Shown here in pieces: positions 46,159-54,287 of a DNA stretch of 64,000 nt (position 1 is the first letter of the stretch; every line of letters starts with the position of its first letter). This stretch comes from Pseudomonas saxonica. Lineage in GTDB: Bacteria; Pseudomonadota; Gammaproteobacteria; Pseudomonadales; Pseudomonadaceae. The notes beneath the pieces are model-generated. The model searched no databases. It worked only from the letters and a program-made list of their open reading frames with translations, and was not told where the DNA came from. A program made the translations under genes and the position numbers. The stretch is taken from assembly GCF_007858365.1 (NCBI RefSeq), contig NZ_VFIO01000009.1, positions 1 through 64,000 of the forward strand, given 5' to 3'.

Positions 46159-47208
46159 ATGGAAAACACGGTAAATACGGCAATTGGCTTTCCGCCAATG
46201 ACCATCGCTGTATTTGTGGCGCTGGCGGTGATTGCCTTGGCAATCGACCTGTTCACCCACAAAAGCGATAAACCGGTCACTTTGGCCAATGCGGCCATCT
46301 GGTCGATCTTTTGGGTACTGATCTCGCTCGCGTTTGCGGGTTACCTGTATTACGCCCACGGCCCAAGCGTGGCGAGCCTGTTCGTTACGGGTTATGCACT
46401 GGAAAAAGTGCTCAGCGTCGACAACTTGTTCGTATTTATGGCGATTTTCGCCTGGTTCAAGATTCCCGATTCGCTGCGTCATCGCGTGCTGTACTGGGGC
46501 ATCATCGGCGCCATCGTCTTCCGCTTGATCTTTGTTGCCATCGGTACTGGCCTGTTGGCGTTTGGCCCTTGGGTCGAAGTGCTGTTTGCGGTAGTCGTGG
46601 CCTGGACCGCAGTGATGATGCTGCGCAGTAAGGAAGAAGACGAAGAAGAGGACTATTCGCAGCACATTGCCTACCGTTTCGCGAAGAAGCTGTTCCCGGT
46701 ATGGCCAAAGCTGCATGGTCATAATTTCTTTGTTTCACGCACAGAGCTTGAAAAAGAGATCACCAAGCCTCAGAACAAGGGAATGACCCTTGTAGGCAAG
46801 GGTGCGTTGTTCGCGACCCCGCTGTTTTTGTGTGTGGTGGTGGTCGAGGTCTCGGACATTCTGTTCGCCTTCGACTCCGTACCGGCCGTGATTGCAGTCA
46901 GCCGTGAACCTCTGATCGTTTACTCGGCCATGATGTTCGCCATTTTGGGCTTGCGGACCATGTACTTTGTGCTTGAAGCCCTGAAGCGCTACCTGGTTCA
47001 CCTGGAAAAATCGGTCATCGCGCTGTTGTTCTTTATCGCCGGCAAGCTGGCCCTGAACGCAACCGATCACCTGTTTGGCCACGGTTATGAAATTGATCCA
47101 AACACCAGTCTGATAATCGTGCTGGTGGTATTGGCCATAGGTATCGTGGCCAGCATCATCTTTCCTGGTAAAGATGAAGAACCTGCTAAAAACGACACGA
47201 ATGCTTGA
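46159..47208 (+). CDS. terC: TerC-family integral membrane protein
   Basis: A 349-residue inner membrane protein with 8-9 helices. The TerC signature is GYALEKVLSVDNLFVFMAIF and VVVEVSDILFAFDSVPAVIA, with membrane-buried Asp and Glu residues that suggest a metal-ion channel or exporter. The ATG at 46159 follows GAGGA by 6 bases; the longer frame overlaps terB and is not preferred. It is the only membrane protein of the operon and so the likely anchor of the Ter complex. Confidence 0.93.
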   Translation: MENTVNTAIGFPPMTIAVFVALAVIALAIDLFTHKSDKPVTLANAAIWSIFWVLISLAFAGYLYYAHGPSVASLFVTGYALEKVLSVDNLFVFMAIFAWFKIPDSLRHRVLYWGIIGAIVFRLIFVAIGTGLLAFGPWVEVLFAVVVAWTAVMMLRSKEEDEEEDYSQHIAYRFAKKLFPVWPKLHGHNFFVSRTELEKEITKPQNKGMTLVGKGALFATPLFLCVVVVEVSDILFAFDSVPAVIAVSREPLIVYSAMMFAILGLRTMYFVLEALKRYLVHLEKSVIALLFFIAGKLALNATDHLFGHGYEIDPNTSLIIVLVVLAIGIVASIIFPGKDEEPAKNDTNA

Positions 47209-47241
47209 TCGCAGATTACTAAGGACTTAGGAGAACTACAC

Positions 47242-47817
47242 ATGGCACTTTCCCTTTCCAAAGGCGGCAACCTGTCCCTGACCAAAGAAGCTCCAGGGAT
47301 GACTAAAGTACTTGTGGGTCTGGGCTGGGATGCCCGTTCCACCGACGGTCAGGACTTTGACCTGGATGCGAGCGCTTTCCTGCTCAAGGCTGACGGTAAA
47401 GTTCGCGCAGACTCCGACTTCATTTTCTACAACCAGCTCAAAAGCACCGACGGTTCGGTTGAGCACACCGGCGACAACCGTACCGGTGAAGGCGACGGCG
47501 ATGACGAGGCGATCAAGATCGACCTGTCCAAAGTGCCTGCTGATGTCGACAAAATCGCCATCACCGTGACCATCCATGAAGCTGACGCCCGCCGTCAGAA
47601 CTTCGGTCAGGTGCGTAACGCATTTATCCGTCTGGTCAACCAGGACAACAACAACGAAGTTGTTCGTTATGACCTTGCAGAAGACGCGAGCACTGAAACC
47701 GCGATGATTTTTGCCGAGCTGTATCGCAACGGCTCCGAGTGGAAATTCCGCGCTGTAGGCCAAGGCTTCAACGGTGGTCTCAAGCCGTTGGCTGAAAGCT
47801 TCGGTCTGAAGTTTTAA
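47242..47817 (+). CDS. terD: TerD calcium-binding stress protein
   Basis: A 191-residue TerD-family protein. Both calcium-site parts are intact: DFDLDASAFLL (39-49) and GDNRTGEGDGDDEA (77-90). It begins MALSLSKGGNLSLTKEAP, the classic TerD start. TAGGAGAA precedes the ATG. It is about half identical by eye to the next gene, and both resemble TerD/TerE of tellurite-resistance plasmids. Confidence 0.93.
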   Translation: MALSLSKGGNLSLTKEAPGMTKVLVGLGWDARSTDGQDFDLDASAFLLKADGKVRADSDFIFYNQLKSTDGSVEHTGDNRTGEGDGDDEAIKIDLSKVPADVDKIAITVTIHEADARRQNFGQVRNAFIRLVNQDNNNEVVRYDLAEDASTETAMIFAELYRNGSEWKFRAVGQGFNGGLKPLAESFGLKF

Positions 47818-47856
47818 TCCGTACCCATTCATCTTTTTATATAAGGGTTTACGAAC

Positions 47857-48435
47857 ATGGCAGTAAGTCTGAGCAAAGGCGGTAACGTCTCCCTGACCAA
47901 AGAAGCGCCGGGCCTGACCGACGTGATTGTCGGTCTGGGCTGGGATCCTCGTGTGACTGACGGCCAGGAATTCGACCTGGACGCCTCGGTATTTATCGTG
48001 GGTGAGAACGGCAAAGTGCTGAACGATGGCAGCTTCGTGTTCTACAACAACAAGACGTCTCCGGACGGTCACGTTGTGCACCAAGGCGATAACCGTTCGG
48101 GCGCTGGCGAAGGCGATGACGAGCAGATCAATGTCAACTTGGCAGGTCTGGGGCAAGACGCTAAAAAACTGGCGTTCGCCGTGACCATTCACGACGCTGA
48201 AGGCCGTAAACAAAGCTTCGGCCAAGTGTCGAATGCTTACATCCGCGTTGTGAATAAAACGGATAACAAAGAACTGGCGCGCTTTGACCTGAGCGAAGAC
48301 GCTTCGACCGAGACCGCGATGGTGTTCGGCGAACTGTATCGCAACGGCGAAGAGTGGAAGTTCAAGGCAATCGGTCAAGGCTTTGCAGGCGGTCTGGCAC
48401 CGTTGGCATCGAACTTTGGCGTTAACCTGGGCTAA
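47857..48435 (+). CDS. terE: TerE, second TerD-type paralogue
   Basis: A 192-residue TerD-family protein, last gene of the operon. It starts MAVSLSKGGNVSLTKEAPGL, with EFDLDASVFIV and GDNRSGAGEGDDEQ, so the calcium site is kept with small changes. It probably arose by duplication of terD. A strong terminator begins 17 bases after its stop. Assigning it as TerE rather than a second TerD rests on operon order only. Confidence 0.9.
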   Translation: MAVSLSKGGNVSLTKEAPGLTDVIVGLGWDPRVTDGQEFDLDASVFIVGENGKVLNDGSFVFYNNKTSPDGHVVHQGDNRSGAGEGDDEQINVNLAGLGQDAKKLAFAVTIHDAEGRKQSFGQVSNAYIRVVNKTDNKELARFDLSEDASTETAMVFGELYRNGEEWKFKAIGQGFAGGLAPLASNFGVNLG

Positions 48436-48451
48436 CCCTCGGCGTTAATCG

Positions 48452-48487
48452 AAAGGCCCTTCCCGGTTTCGGGGAGGGCCTTTTTTT
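48452..48487 (+). terminator. Rho-independent terminator of the ter operon
   Basis: AAAGGCCCT and AGGGCCTTT pair around an inner CCCGGTTTCGGG stem-loop, followed by TTTTTTT. It separates terE from the downstream helicase gene. Confidence 0.94.
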
Positions 48488-48637
48488 GTGGGCGCGGATA
48501 ATCAATTCAAGGCGATAAGGTGTCTGAATCCCTTGTGAACCGCTGTATCGTGTTGGTCATTGTAAGAATTTTCGCTTTTACTCGGTGCTTCTGGACTTTC
48601 CTGGAGTATCCCATCACCTAAGTGGTTCAGCTCACAC

Positions 48638-51600
48638 ATGGATACAGTACGTGCCCGTCTCGCCGGTCTGATTGAATTTGTAAAACAGACCGCTCTGATG
48701 CAAAAGCGGCCTGCGCTAACCGTCAACCAACACAGTGCATTCAGTGCCAGCGAAGAAAAACTGCGAGCGTTGCCCGGTGTTAGCCTGGACGTGCAAACCG
48801 GCGAAGAAGATGAAGTCTGGCTGCGGCTGGAGCGCTTGCACGAGATCAAACCGCCTGCACCGCTCAGCCCGTTGTTGGGCTTGTGGTTAGACCTCAAAAG
48901 CACACCGCAAACCGAGCCAGTCCTTAAACTGCAGGTGGCTCGCGAGCTGCTGTTGGGCTGCGGTGCACTCAGCGATGCCGAGTTGGCCCGTCTCACGCCA
49001 GATGCTTTGCAGTTGGACGAAGAAGTCCTGCTGGATGAATGGGTCAGTCTGGAGGATTGCCTGGATGCGGGCGAGATCAAGGTCCAGTTCAAATCCTACT
49101 GCCAAACGGCATGGCGACGGTGGGCGGCTGAAGAAAAGCAGCGACGCAAAAGCATTGAGCTGTATGCCGAGCTGTTTTTACTAGTGCAGCAGATGCAGGG
49201 CAATCTGGGAGATGCACAACTGGAGCTGGTCTGGGGGCTGGGTGTTTCGACGTGGGAGCATCCCCAGATTGGTGTCATCCATTACCCTTTGATCAGTCAG
49301 TTGGTGGAGCTGGCCATTAATCCGGACAGCATGGCGATTGAAGTGCGCCCGCGGGCGGCTGAGCCGCGTCTGGAAGTGGACGCTTATGTGGCGGCGGACA
49401 TTGCCGGTGTTGGGCCCTTGGCAACATTGGCCAAGGATTTTTTCAAGCAGGAGACGGCGGGTCTCAGCCCGTTTAGCCCCTCAAGCTATGAACCCGTGAT
49501 TCGCTCCGCCTCAACCTTGCTCGATGCTCAAGGGCAGTTTATGCCGGCGACGAATGCCGCGCAGGATCGCTCAGTTCCCAAAGCTGCAGAGCACCTGTGC
49601 GTCACCGACACTTGGTGCCTGTTCGCCCGTGCGCGCGACAGCAATATGTTTATCGAAGACCTGAGTCGATTTGAGGGTGAAATTGAGGGGCTCGAAGTGC
49701 TGCCGGGAGCCTTGCAGGCCGTTCTGACTGAACCGTCTTCTGTGCTTGAAGACGTGGATTTGCCTCCGTTTCGTGGTTTGTCCTACGTCAGTGGTTCACA
49801 ACGTGCAGAGGCACCGGCCGCGAAGGTTCTTGAGCTGTATTTCCCCAAGCCTTACAACGACGAGCAGGTGCAGATCATCCAGCTGCTGCAAGTGCACGAT
49901 GGGGTCGTGGTACAAGGCCCGCCAGGTACAGGCAAGACTCACACCATTGCTAACGTCATCAGCCACTATCTGGCCAACGGTAAGCGTGTGCTGGTGACAT
50001 CGATGAAAGACCCGGCTTTGGCCGTGTTGCAGGAAAAGCTTCCCGAAGCTATTCGTCCACTGGCGATCAGTTTGCTGAGTAGCGAAGCGGACGGCATGAA
50101 GCAGTTTGAGTTCGCCATTCAAAAGATTTCGGCCGAAGTGCAGCGCATTGATCGGGCGCTGTATAAGCGAGAAATCGATCAAATTGATGACGAAATAAAC
50201 ACCCTCCACGGTCAGATGGCCAGTGTCGATCGCGAGATTACCCACTGGGCTGAGCGCAACCTGTCAGACCTTGAAATCGACGGCGAGCGGCTTAGCCCCA
50301 CACATGCGGCGTTACAGGTCGCAGCGGCACACGCCGAGGTCAGCGCTTTTGGCGATCAAATCGGGATCGGTGACGCGCATCGGCCGCGCTTCAATTTGCA
50401 AGACATCGTCGTGCTGCGCGAAGCCCGTCTTGAACTGAAGGATTCGCTGGCCTATCTGGGCCAAAAATTACCGAAGCTGGCTGATTTTCCAGACGCTCAG
50501 ACGCTGATTCAGGTGCATCAAGATCTGGCTCAGGAAAGCCAGTTGCAGCTCAAGGAGAGCACCGGCGAGGTGCCTCGTCTGTTGGACAATAGCCCGCAGA
50601 CGCTTGAGCAGGCACATGCACTGGTTGAGCATCTAGAGCATTTGCAAGCATTGCGCACGCAAATCAGTACAACCTCGCACAGTTGGGTTGCGCCGATGCA
50701 GGCCTGGCTAATGCGCGTCGGTAACGGCGATGTGCTGGCGCTTTTCGACGGCCTCAAAGCTGAAATCGCAGAGGCATTGGCGGGGCGTAAGGTCTTTGTC
50801 GCCCGCCCGGTGAGTTTATCGTTCGAGCTGCACGCGCAACCCGAAGTGTTAACGGCCATCGACAACTTGGCTGAAGGGAAACGCCCGTTCGGGTTGTCCG
50901 GATTGATCGGAAAGGGTGCACAAAAACAGCTGCTGGACGTCATCGAGATACTGGGCAGCAAACCGCAAAGCGAACAAGACTGGCAGCACGTGCAAGCCTT
51001 TGTGCGCTGGCAGCAACACAGCCGTACGTTGTTGCTGCGCTGGAATGCACTGGCCGCAGAAATGCCGCTGCCGATGTTGGCCGCGGACACTGAGCAACTG
51101 ATGGCGGCGGCGCGGGCTGTCGAACAATTTGATGCCCTAGTGCTGACAGAGCAGAGCGAAAACCGTGCCTGCCTCGAACTGAAACACGTGCTCCCAGAGT
51201 GGGCTGACGTGAGTCGGTTGCGCATCGATGAGGCTGTATTGGGCCAAGCGCAAACTATCCTGCGCCATTACTTGATGCGCCATCGTTTGGCGGCCACATG
51301 GGTCATCAAAGAAACCTTCAACAAAGCCTTGGCCGGTTGTGGTGGCGAGATCAGTTCACGCCTGCAAGGGTTTTTGGATCTGACTCTGGGCCAGCCGCAG
51401 GTAGACACCGCCGAGCTGCAAGCGCAGTGGTCCTCGCTGATGGACGAGTTGCGTCGGGTACTGGCATTGGCCGATGCGCTCGACACCGTGCAACGGGTCA
51501 CGGAACTGATCGCACACAGTGGCGGTATGATTTGGGCCGCCCGCTTGCGCGAAGAACCCAATACAGATCCCGTAGACGGGTTGCTCCCGGACAACTGTCT

Positions 51601-53353
51601 GGACGTCTGGCGCCTTTGCCGGCTGGCGAACTACCTCGATAGCATTGATGGACGCGAGGATCTCAAGCGTCTGTTTAGCGTTCGAAGCGAACTGGAACTG
51701 AGTCTGTCGCGCCTGTACCAGGACGCGGTGGTTAAGCGCACGTGGTTGCGTCTTTCTGAAAACGCCACGCCGAGTGTCAGGGCGGCCCTTGAACTGTATC
51801 GCACGGCGATTCGAAAAATTGGCAAAGGCACTGGGGTACGGGCGGGCCGTTATCGACAGGATGCACGGTTGGCCGCCGATGTGGCGATTTCGGCGATACC
51901 CTGCTGGATCATGCCGCACTACCGCATTTGCGAAAGCTTGCCGGCACAGTACGGCGCGTTCGACCTGGTGATCATCGACGAAGCGTCGCAGTCTGATCTG
52001 ACGGCCCTGCCGGCGTTGTTGCGGGCTAAAAAAGTGCTGGTGGTAGGCGATGACAAACAAGTCTCGCCGGACGGCATCGGCATGGAAGAGGAGCGCGTGC
52101 AAAACATGATGACGCGCTTTCTGGGCAATCAGGTAGGGCTGTACCGGCCTTTGATGTCCCCCGAGCGCTCGCTGTATGACCTGTTCAAAGTGGTCTTTGC
52201 TAAAAGCGGCACCATGCTGCGCGAGCATTTCCGCTGTGTGGCGCCGATCATCGAATACTCCAAGCGCGAGTTCTACAACCACGAACTCAAGCCGCTGCGC
52301 TTGCCCAAAATGACCGAACGGCTTGACCCGCCTCTGGTCGACTTGCTGGTGATGGACGGGGTGAAAAAAGGCAAATTAAACCTCGGTGAAGCCCAGGTGA
52401 TCGTCGAGGAAATTCGCCGCCTGATTGCCATGCCACACATCGCGGGCCGCAGCATCGGCGTTGTCTCGTTATTGGGGGCGGAGCAAGCGCAAAAAGTCAT
52501 GCAAATGCTGACCAAAGAATTGGGTGAAGAAGTCATCAGTCAGTTCCAGATCAGTTGCGGCGATGCACGCACTTTTCAGGGCAAGGAACGCGACATCATG
52601 TTTCTATCGATGGTGGCTTCGCCGGGCGATTGCTTTGCCAACAGCCGCGACTCGATTGCCCAGCGATTCAACGTAGCGGCGTCGCGAGCGCGGGACCGCA
52701 TGTATCTGGTGCGCAGCGTCGAACTGACCGACCTCAGTGCGGCGGACAGCCTGCGCAGAGGCTTGATTGAACACTTCGAAACCCCCTTCACTCAGGACGC
52801 GGAACAGGTCAGCGATCTGCGGGAACTGTGCGAGTCCGGCTTTGAACACGAGATGTACGACGAACTGACCCGTCGGGGTTATCGAGTGATTCCGCAGGTG
52901 GGTGTGGGCGCTTATCGCATCGACATGGTGGTCGAGGGCGATAACGATAGCCGTCTGGCGATCGAGTGCGACGGCGACCGTTTCCACGGGCCTGACCGCT
53001 GGGACAGTGACATGCGTCGCCAGCGTATTCTGGAACGCGCGGGCTGGCGTTTTTGGCGTTGCTTTGCATCGGCATTCACTCTTGATCGTGCGCGGATCAT
53101 GGAAGACTTGATGGCCACCTTGAAGGCGATGAATATCGAGCCCGCCAGTGGCGCCGGGGCAGCGCCGAGCATTCATGTGGAGCGCCGCAGGGTGTACGGG
53201 TTTCCCCGTGCAGGTGAGTTGAATGAGGAGCACCAGGTGCGGCCTTACGATAATCGTCCCGCCAAGGACCCTTTTTTGATTTGGGTGCCGGAGCCGCTGC
53301 CATCCTTGAACGATGAGCGTGAACACGTGGATGTGTCACTTCAGACAAGTTGA
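48638..53353 (+). CDS. SF1 helicase with C-terminal Vsr-like nuclease
   Basis: A 1571-residue protein. An N-terminal region (about 1-400) is unassigned. Walker A VVVQGPPGTGKTHTI is near 421-435, an inserted coiled-coil region (RIDRALYKREIDQIDDEIN) near 508-530, Walker B LVIIDEASQSDL near 1109-1120, REHFRCVAPIIEYS near 1195, FQGKERDIMFLSM near 1312 and NVAASRARDRMYLV near 1345, all SF1 (UPF1-like) motifs. The C terminus (about 1400-1485) is a Vsr/MTES_1575-type nuclease with RIDMVVEG, AIECDGDRFHG and a WRFWRCF strand. It is monocistronic after the ter terminator. A DNA-processing or defence role is likely. Confidence 0.87.
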   Translation: MDTVRARLAGLIEFVKQTALMQKRPALTVNQHSAFSASEEKLRALPGVSLDVQTGEEDEVWLRLERLHEIKPPAPLSPLLGLWLDLKSTPQTEPVLKLQVARELLLGCGALSDAELARLTPDALQLDEEVLLDEWVSLEDCLDAGEIKVQFKSYCQTAWRRWAAEEKQRRKSIELYAELFLLVQQMQGNLGDAQLELVWGLGVSTWEHPQIGVIHYPLISQLVELAINPDSMAIEVRPRAAEPRLEVDAYVAADIAGVGPLATLAKDFFKQETAGLSPFSPSSYEPVIRSASTLLDAQGQFMPATNAAQDRSVPKAAEHLCVTDTWCLFARARDSNMFIEDLSRFEGEIEGLEVLPGALQAVLTEPSSVLEDVDLPPFRGLSYVSGSQRAEAPAAKVLELYFPKPYNDEQVQIIQLLQVHDGVVVQGPPGTGKTHTIANVISHYLANGKRVLVTSMKDPALAVLQEKLPEAIRPLAISLLSSEADGMKQFEFAIQKISAEVQRIDRALYKREIDQIDDEINTLHGQMASVDREITHWAERNLSDLEIDGERLSPTHAALQVAAAHAEVSAFGDQIGIGDAHRPRFNLQDIVVLREARLELKDSLAYLGQKLPKLADFPDAQTLIQVHQDLAQESQLQLKESTGEVPRLLDNSPQTLEQAHALVEHLEHLQALRTQISTTSHSWVAPMQAWLMRVGNGDVLALFDGLKAEIAEALAGRKVFVARPVSLSFELHAQPEVLTAIDNLAEGKRPFGLSGLIGKGAQKQLLDVIEILGSKPQSEQDWQHVQAFVRWQQHSRTLLLRWNALAAEMPLPMLAADTEQLMAAARAVEQFDALVLTEQSENRACLELKHVLPEWADVSRLRIDEAVLGQAQTILRHYLMRHRLAATWVIKETFNKALAGCGGEISSRLQGFLDLTLGQPQVDTAELQAQWSSLMDELRRVLALADALDTVQRVTELIAHSGGMIWAARLREEPNTDPVDGLLPDNCLDVWRLCRLANYLDSIDGREDLKRLFSVRSELELSLSRLYQDAVVKRTWLRLSENATPSVRAALELYRTAIRKIGKGTGVRAGRYRQDARLAADVAISAIPCWIMPHYRICESLPAQYGAFDLVIIDEASQSDLTALPALLRAKKVLVVGDDKQVSPDGIGMEEERVQNMMTRFLGNQVGLYRPLMSPERSLYDLFKVVFAKSGTMLREHFRCVAPIIEYSKREFYNHELKPLRLPKMTERLDPPLVDLLVMDGVKKGKLNLGEAQVIVEEIRRLIAMPHIAGRSIGVVSLLGAEQAQKVMQMLTKELGEEVISQFQISCGDARTFQGKERDIMFLSMVASPGDCFANSRDSIAQRFNVAASRARDRMYLVRSVELTDLSAADSLRRGLIEHFETPFTQDAEQVSDLRELCESGFEHEMYDELTRRGYRVIPQVGVGAYRIDMVVEGDNDSRLAIECDGDRFHGPDRWDSDMRRQRILERAGWRFWRCFASAFTLDRARIMEDLMATLKAMNIEPASGAGAAPSIHVERRRVYGFPRAGELNEEHQVRPYDNRPAKDPFLIWVPEPLPSLNDEREHVDVSLQTS

Positions 53354-53393
53354 ATCAGACACGCCCCATCGTTTGAAGTCCGGTTAACCGTGA

Positions 53394-53438
53394 CCCCCTT
53401 TAAGTGCGCAAAAAGTTGCGCACTTAAAGGGGGTTTTT
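53394..53438 (+). terminator. Rho-independent terminator after the helicase gene
   Basis: A perfect 17-bp stem (CCCCCTTTAAGTGCGCA with TGCGCACTTAAAGGGGG, loop AAAAGT) followed by TTTTT, 40 bases after the helicase stop. Its top holds TGCGCAAAAAGTTGCGCA, related to the repeat at 53487-53526. Confidence 0.93.
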
Positions 53439-53486
53439 CTGTGGGTAAAGGGCTGAACGCTATATGGGAAAAGGGCTGTAGCTGAA

Positions 53487-53526
53487 TGCGCAAGAAGTTG
53501 CGCAATACTGCGCAACTTCTTGCGCA
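53487..53526. repeat. Perfect palindrome built of TGCGCA repeats
   Basis: TGCGCAAGAAGTTGCGCA and its exact reverse complement stand 4 bases apart, giving 18-bp arms. Each arm is itself flanked by TGCGCA at both ends. A one-base variant of the arm forms the top of the terminator 77 bases upstream. CTTTTA follows, so it might be a second, weaker terminator. Confidence 0.92.
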
Positions 53527-53641
53527 CTTTTATCCAATTAAGTAATGGGTTGATACAAATAAAGAGGTCTATCCGTGTGCAGGCTTTGATTTATAAGGGC
53601 AGCTAACAACTTGGCATAAGTCTTGGAATGGTTGATGTTGC

Positions 53642-53663
53642 CCCATGTGTAATGACACATGGG
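53642..53663 (+). promoter_or_regulatory. Hairpin in the leader of the second hcp gene
   Basis: CCCATGTGT and ACACATGGG form a perfect 9-bp stem around AATG, ending 29 bases before the hcp ATG and 16 bases before its AAGGAG. It could stabilise the transcript or bind a regulator. No T-run follows, so it is not a terminator. Confidence 0.55.
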
Positions 53664-53691
53664 TGTACCTCAATTCTTTAAGGAGAAATTC

Positions 53692-54210
53692 ATGGCTACG
53701 CCAGCGTATATGTCCGTCACCGGTGAAAAACAGGGTTTGATCACCTCAGGCGCCTTCACCGCAGACTCAGTGGGTAATACTTATCAGGAAGGCCATGAAG
53801 ACCAGGTCATGGTTCAAGGTTTCTCCCACGAAGTCATCATTCCGCGCGATCCTCAATCGGGTCAGCCAACCGGGCAGCGGGTTCACAAGCCCGTGTGCAT
53901 CACCAAGGTTTTCGACAAGGCTTCGCCGCTGCTGCTGCAAGCATTGACGTCCGGTGAGCGTATGACTGAAGTCGTTATTCAGTGGTTTCGGACCTCTGCT
54001 TCGGGCACCCAGGAGCATTACTACACCACCAAACTTGAAGACGCGATTATCGTTGATATCAAGGACTACATGCATAACTGCCAAGACCCTGCCAATTCGC
54101 ACTTCACTCACTTGGAAGATGTGCATTTTACCTACCGCAAAATCACGTGGACTCACGAAATCAGTGGCACTTCCGGTTTTGACGACTGGCGTGCTCCGGT
54201 TTCCAGTTAA
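53692..54210 (+). CDS. hcp: Type VI secretion tube protein Hcp (orphan copy 2)
   Basis: A 172-residue Hcp, starting MATPAYMSVTGEKQGLITSG, with QRVHKPVCITKVFDKASPLL and the C-terminal ITWTHEISGTSGFDDW. It is clearly related to the Hcp at 34354 but far from identical, so the two are not recent copies. AAGGAGAA precedes the ATG at 53692. It is again without other T6SS structural genes. The following gene is a DUF6708-like membrane protein. Confidence 0.95.
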   Translation: MATPAYMSVTGEKQGLITSGAFTADSVGNTYQEGHEDQVMVQGFSHEVIIPRDPQSGQPTGQRVHKPVCITKVFDKASPLLLQALTSGERMTEVVIQWFRTSASGTQEHYYTTKLEDAIIVDIKDYMHNCQDPANSHFTHLEDVHFTYRKITWTHEISGTSGFDDWRAPVSS

Positions 54211-54287
54211 GTCTGGATAGCCCTGTGCAACATCGGCCCGCGCAAGCGGGTCGATGGCTGGTATTCGGAATACAGGAATCATGACAA

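Noticed and set aside
53394..53526. TGCGCA repeats as a CRISPR array
   Set aside because: Only three units, alternating orientation and unequal spacing, with no cas genes.
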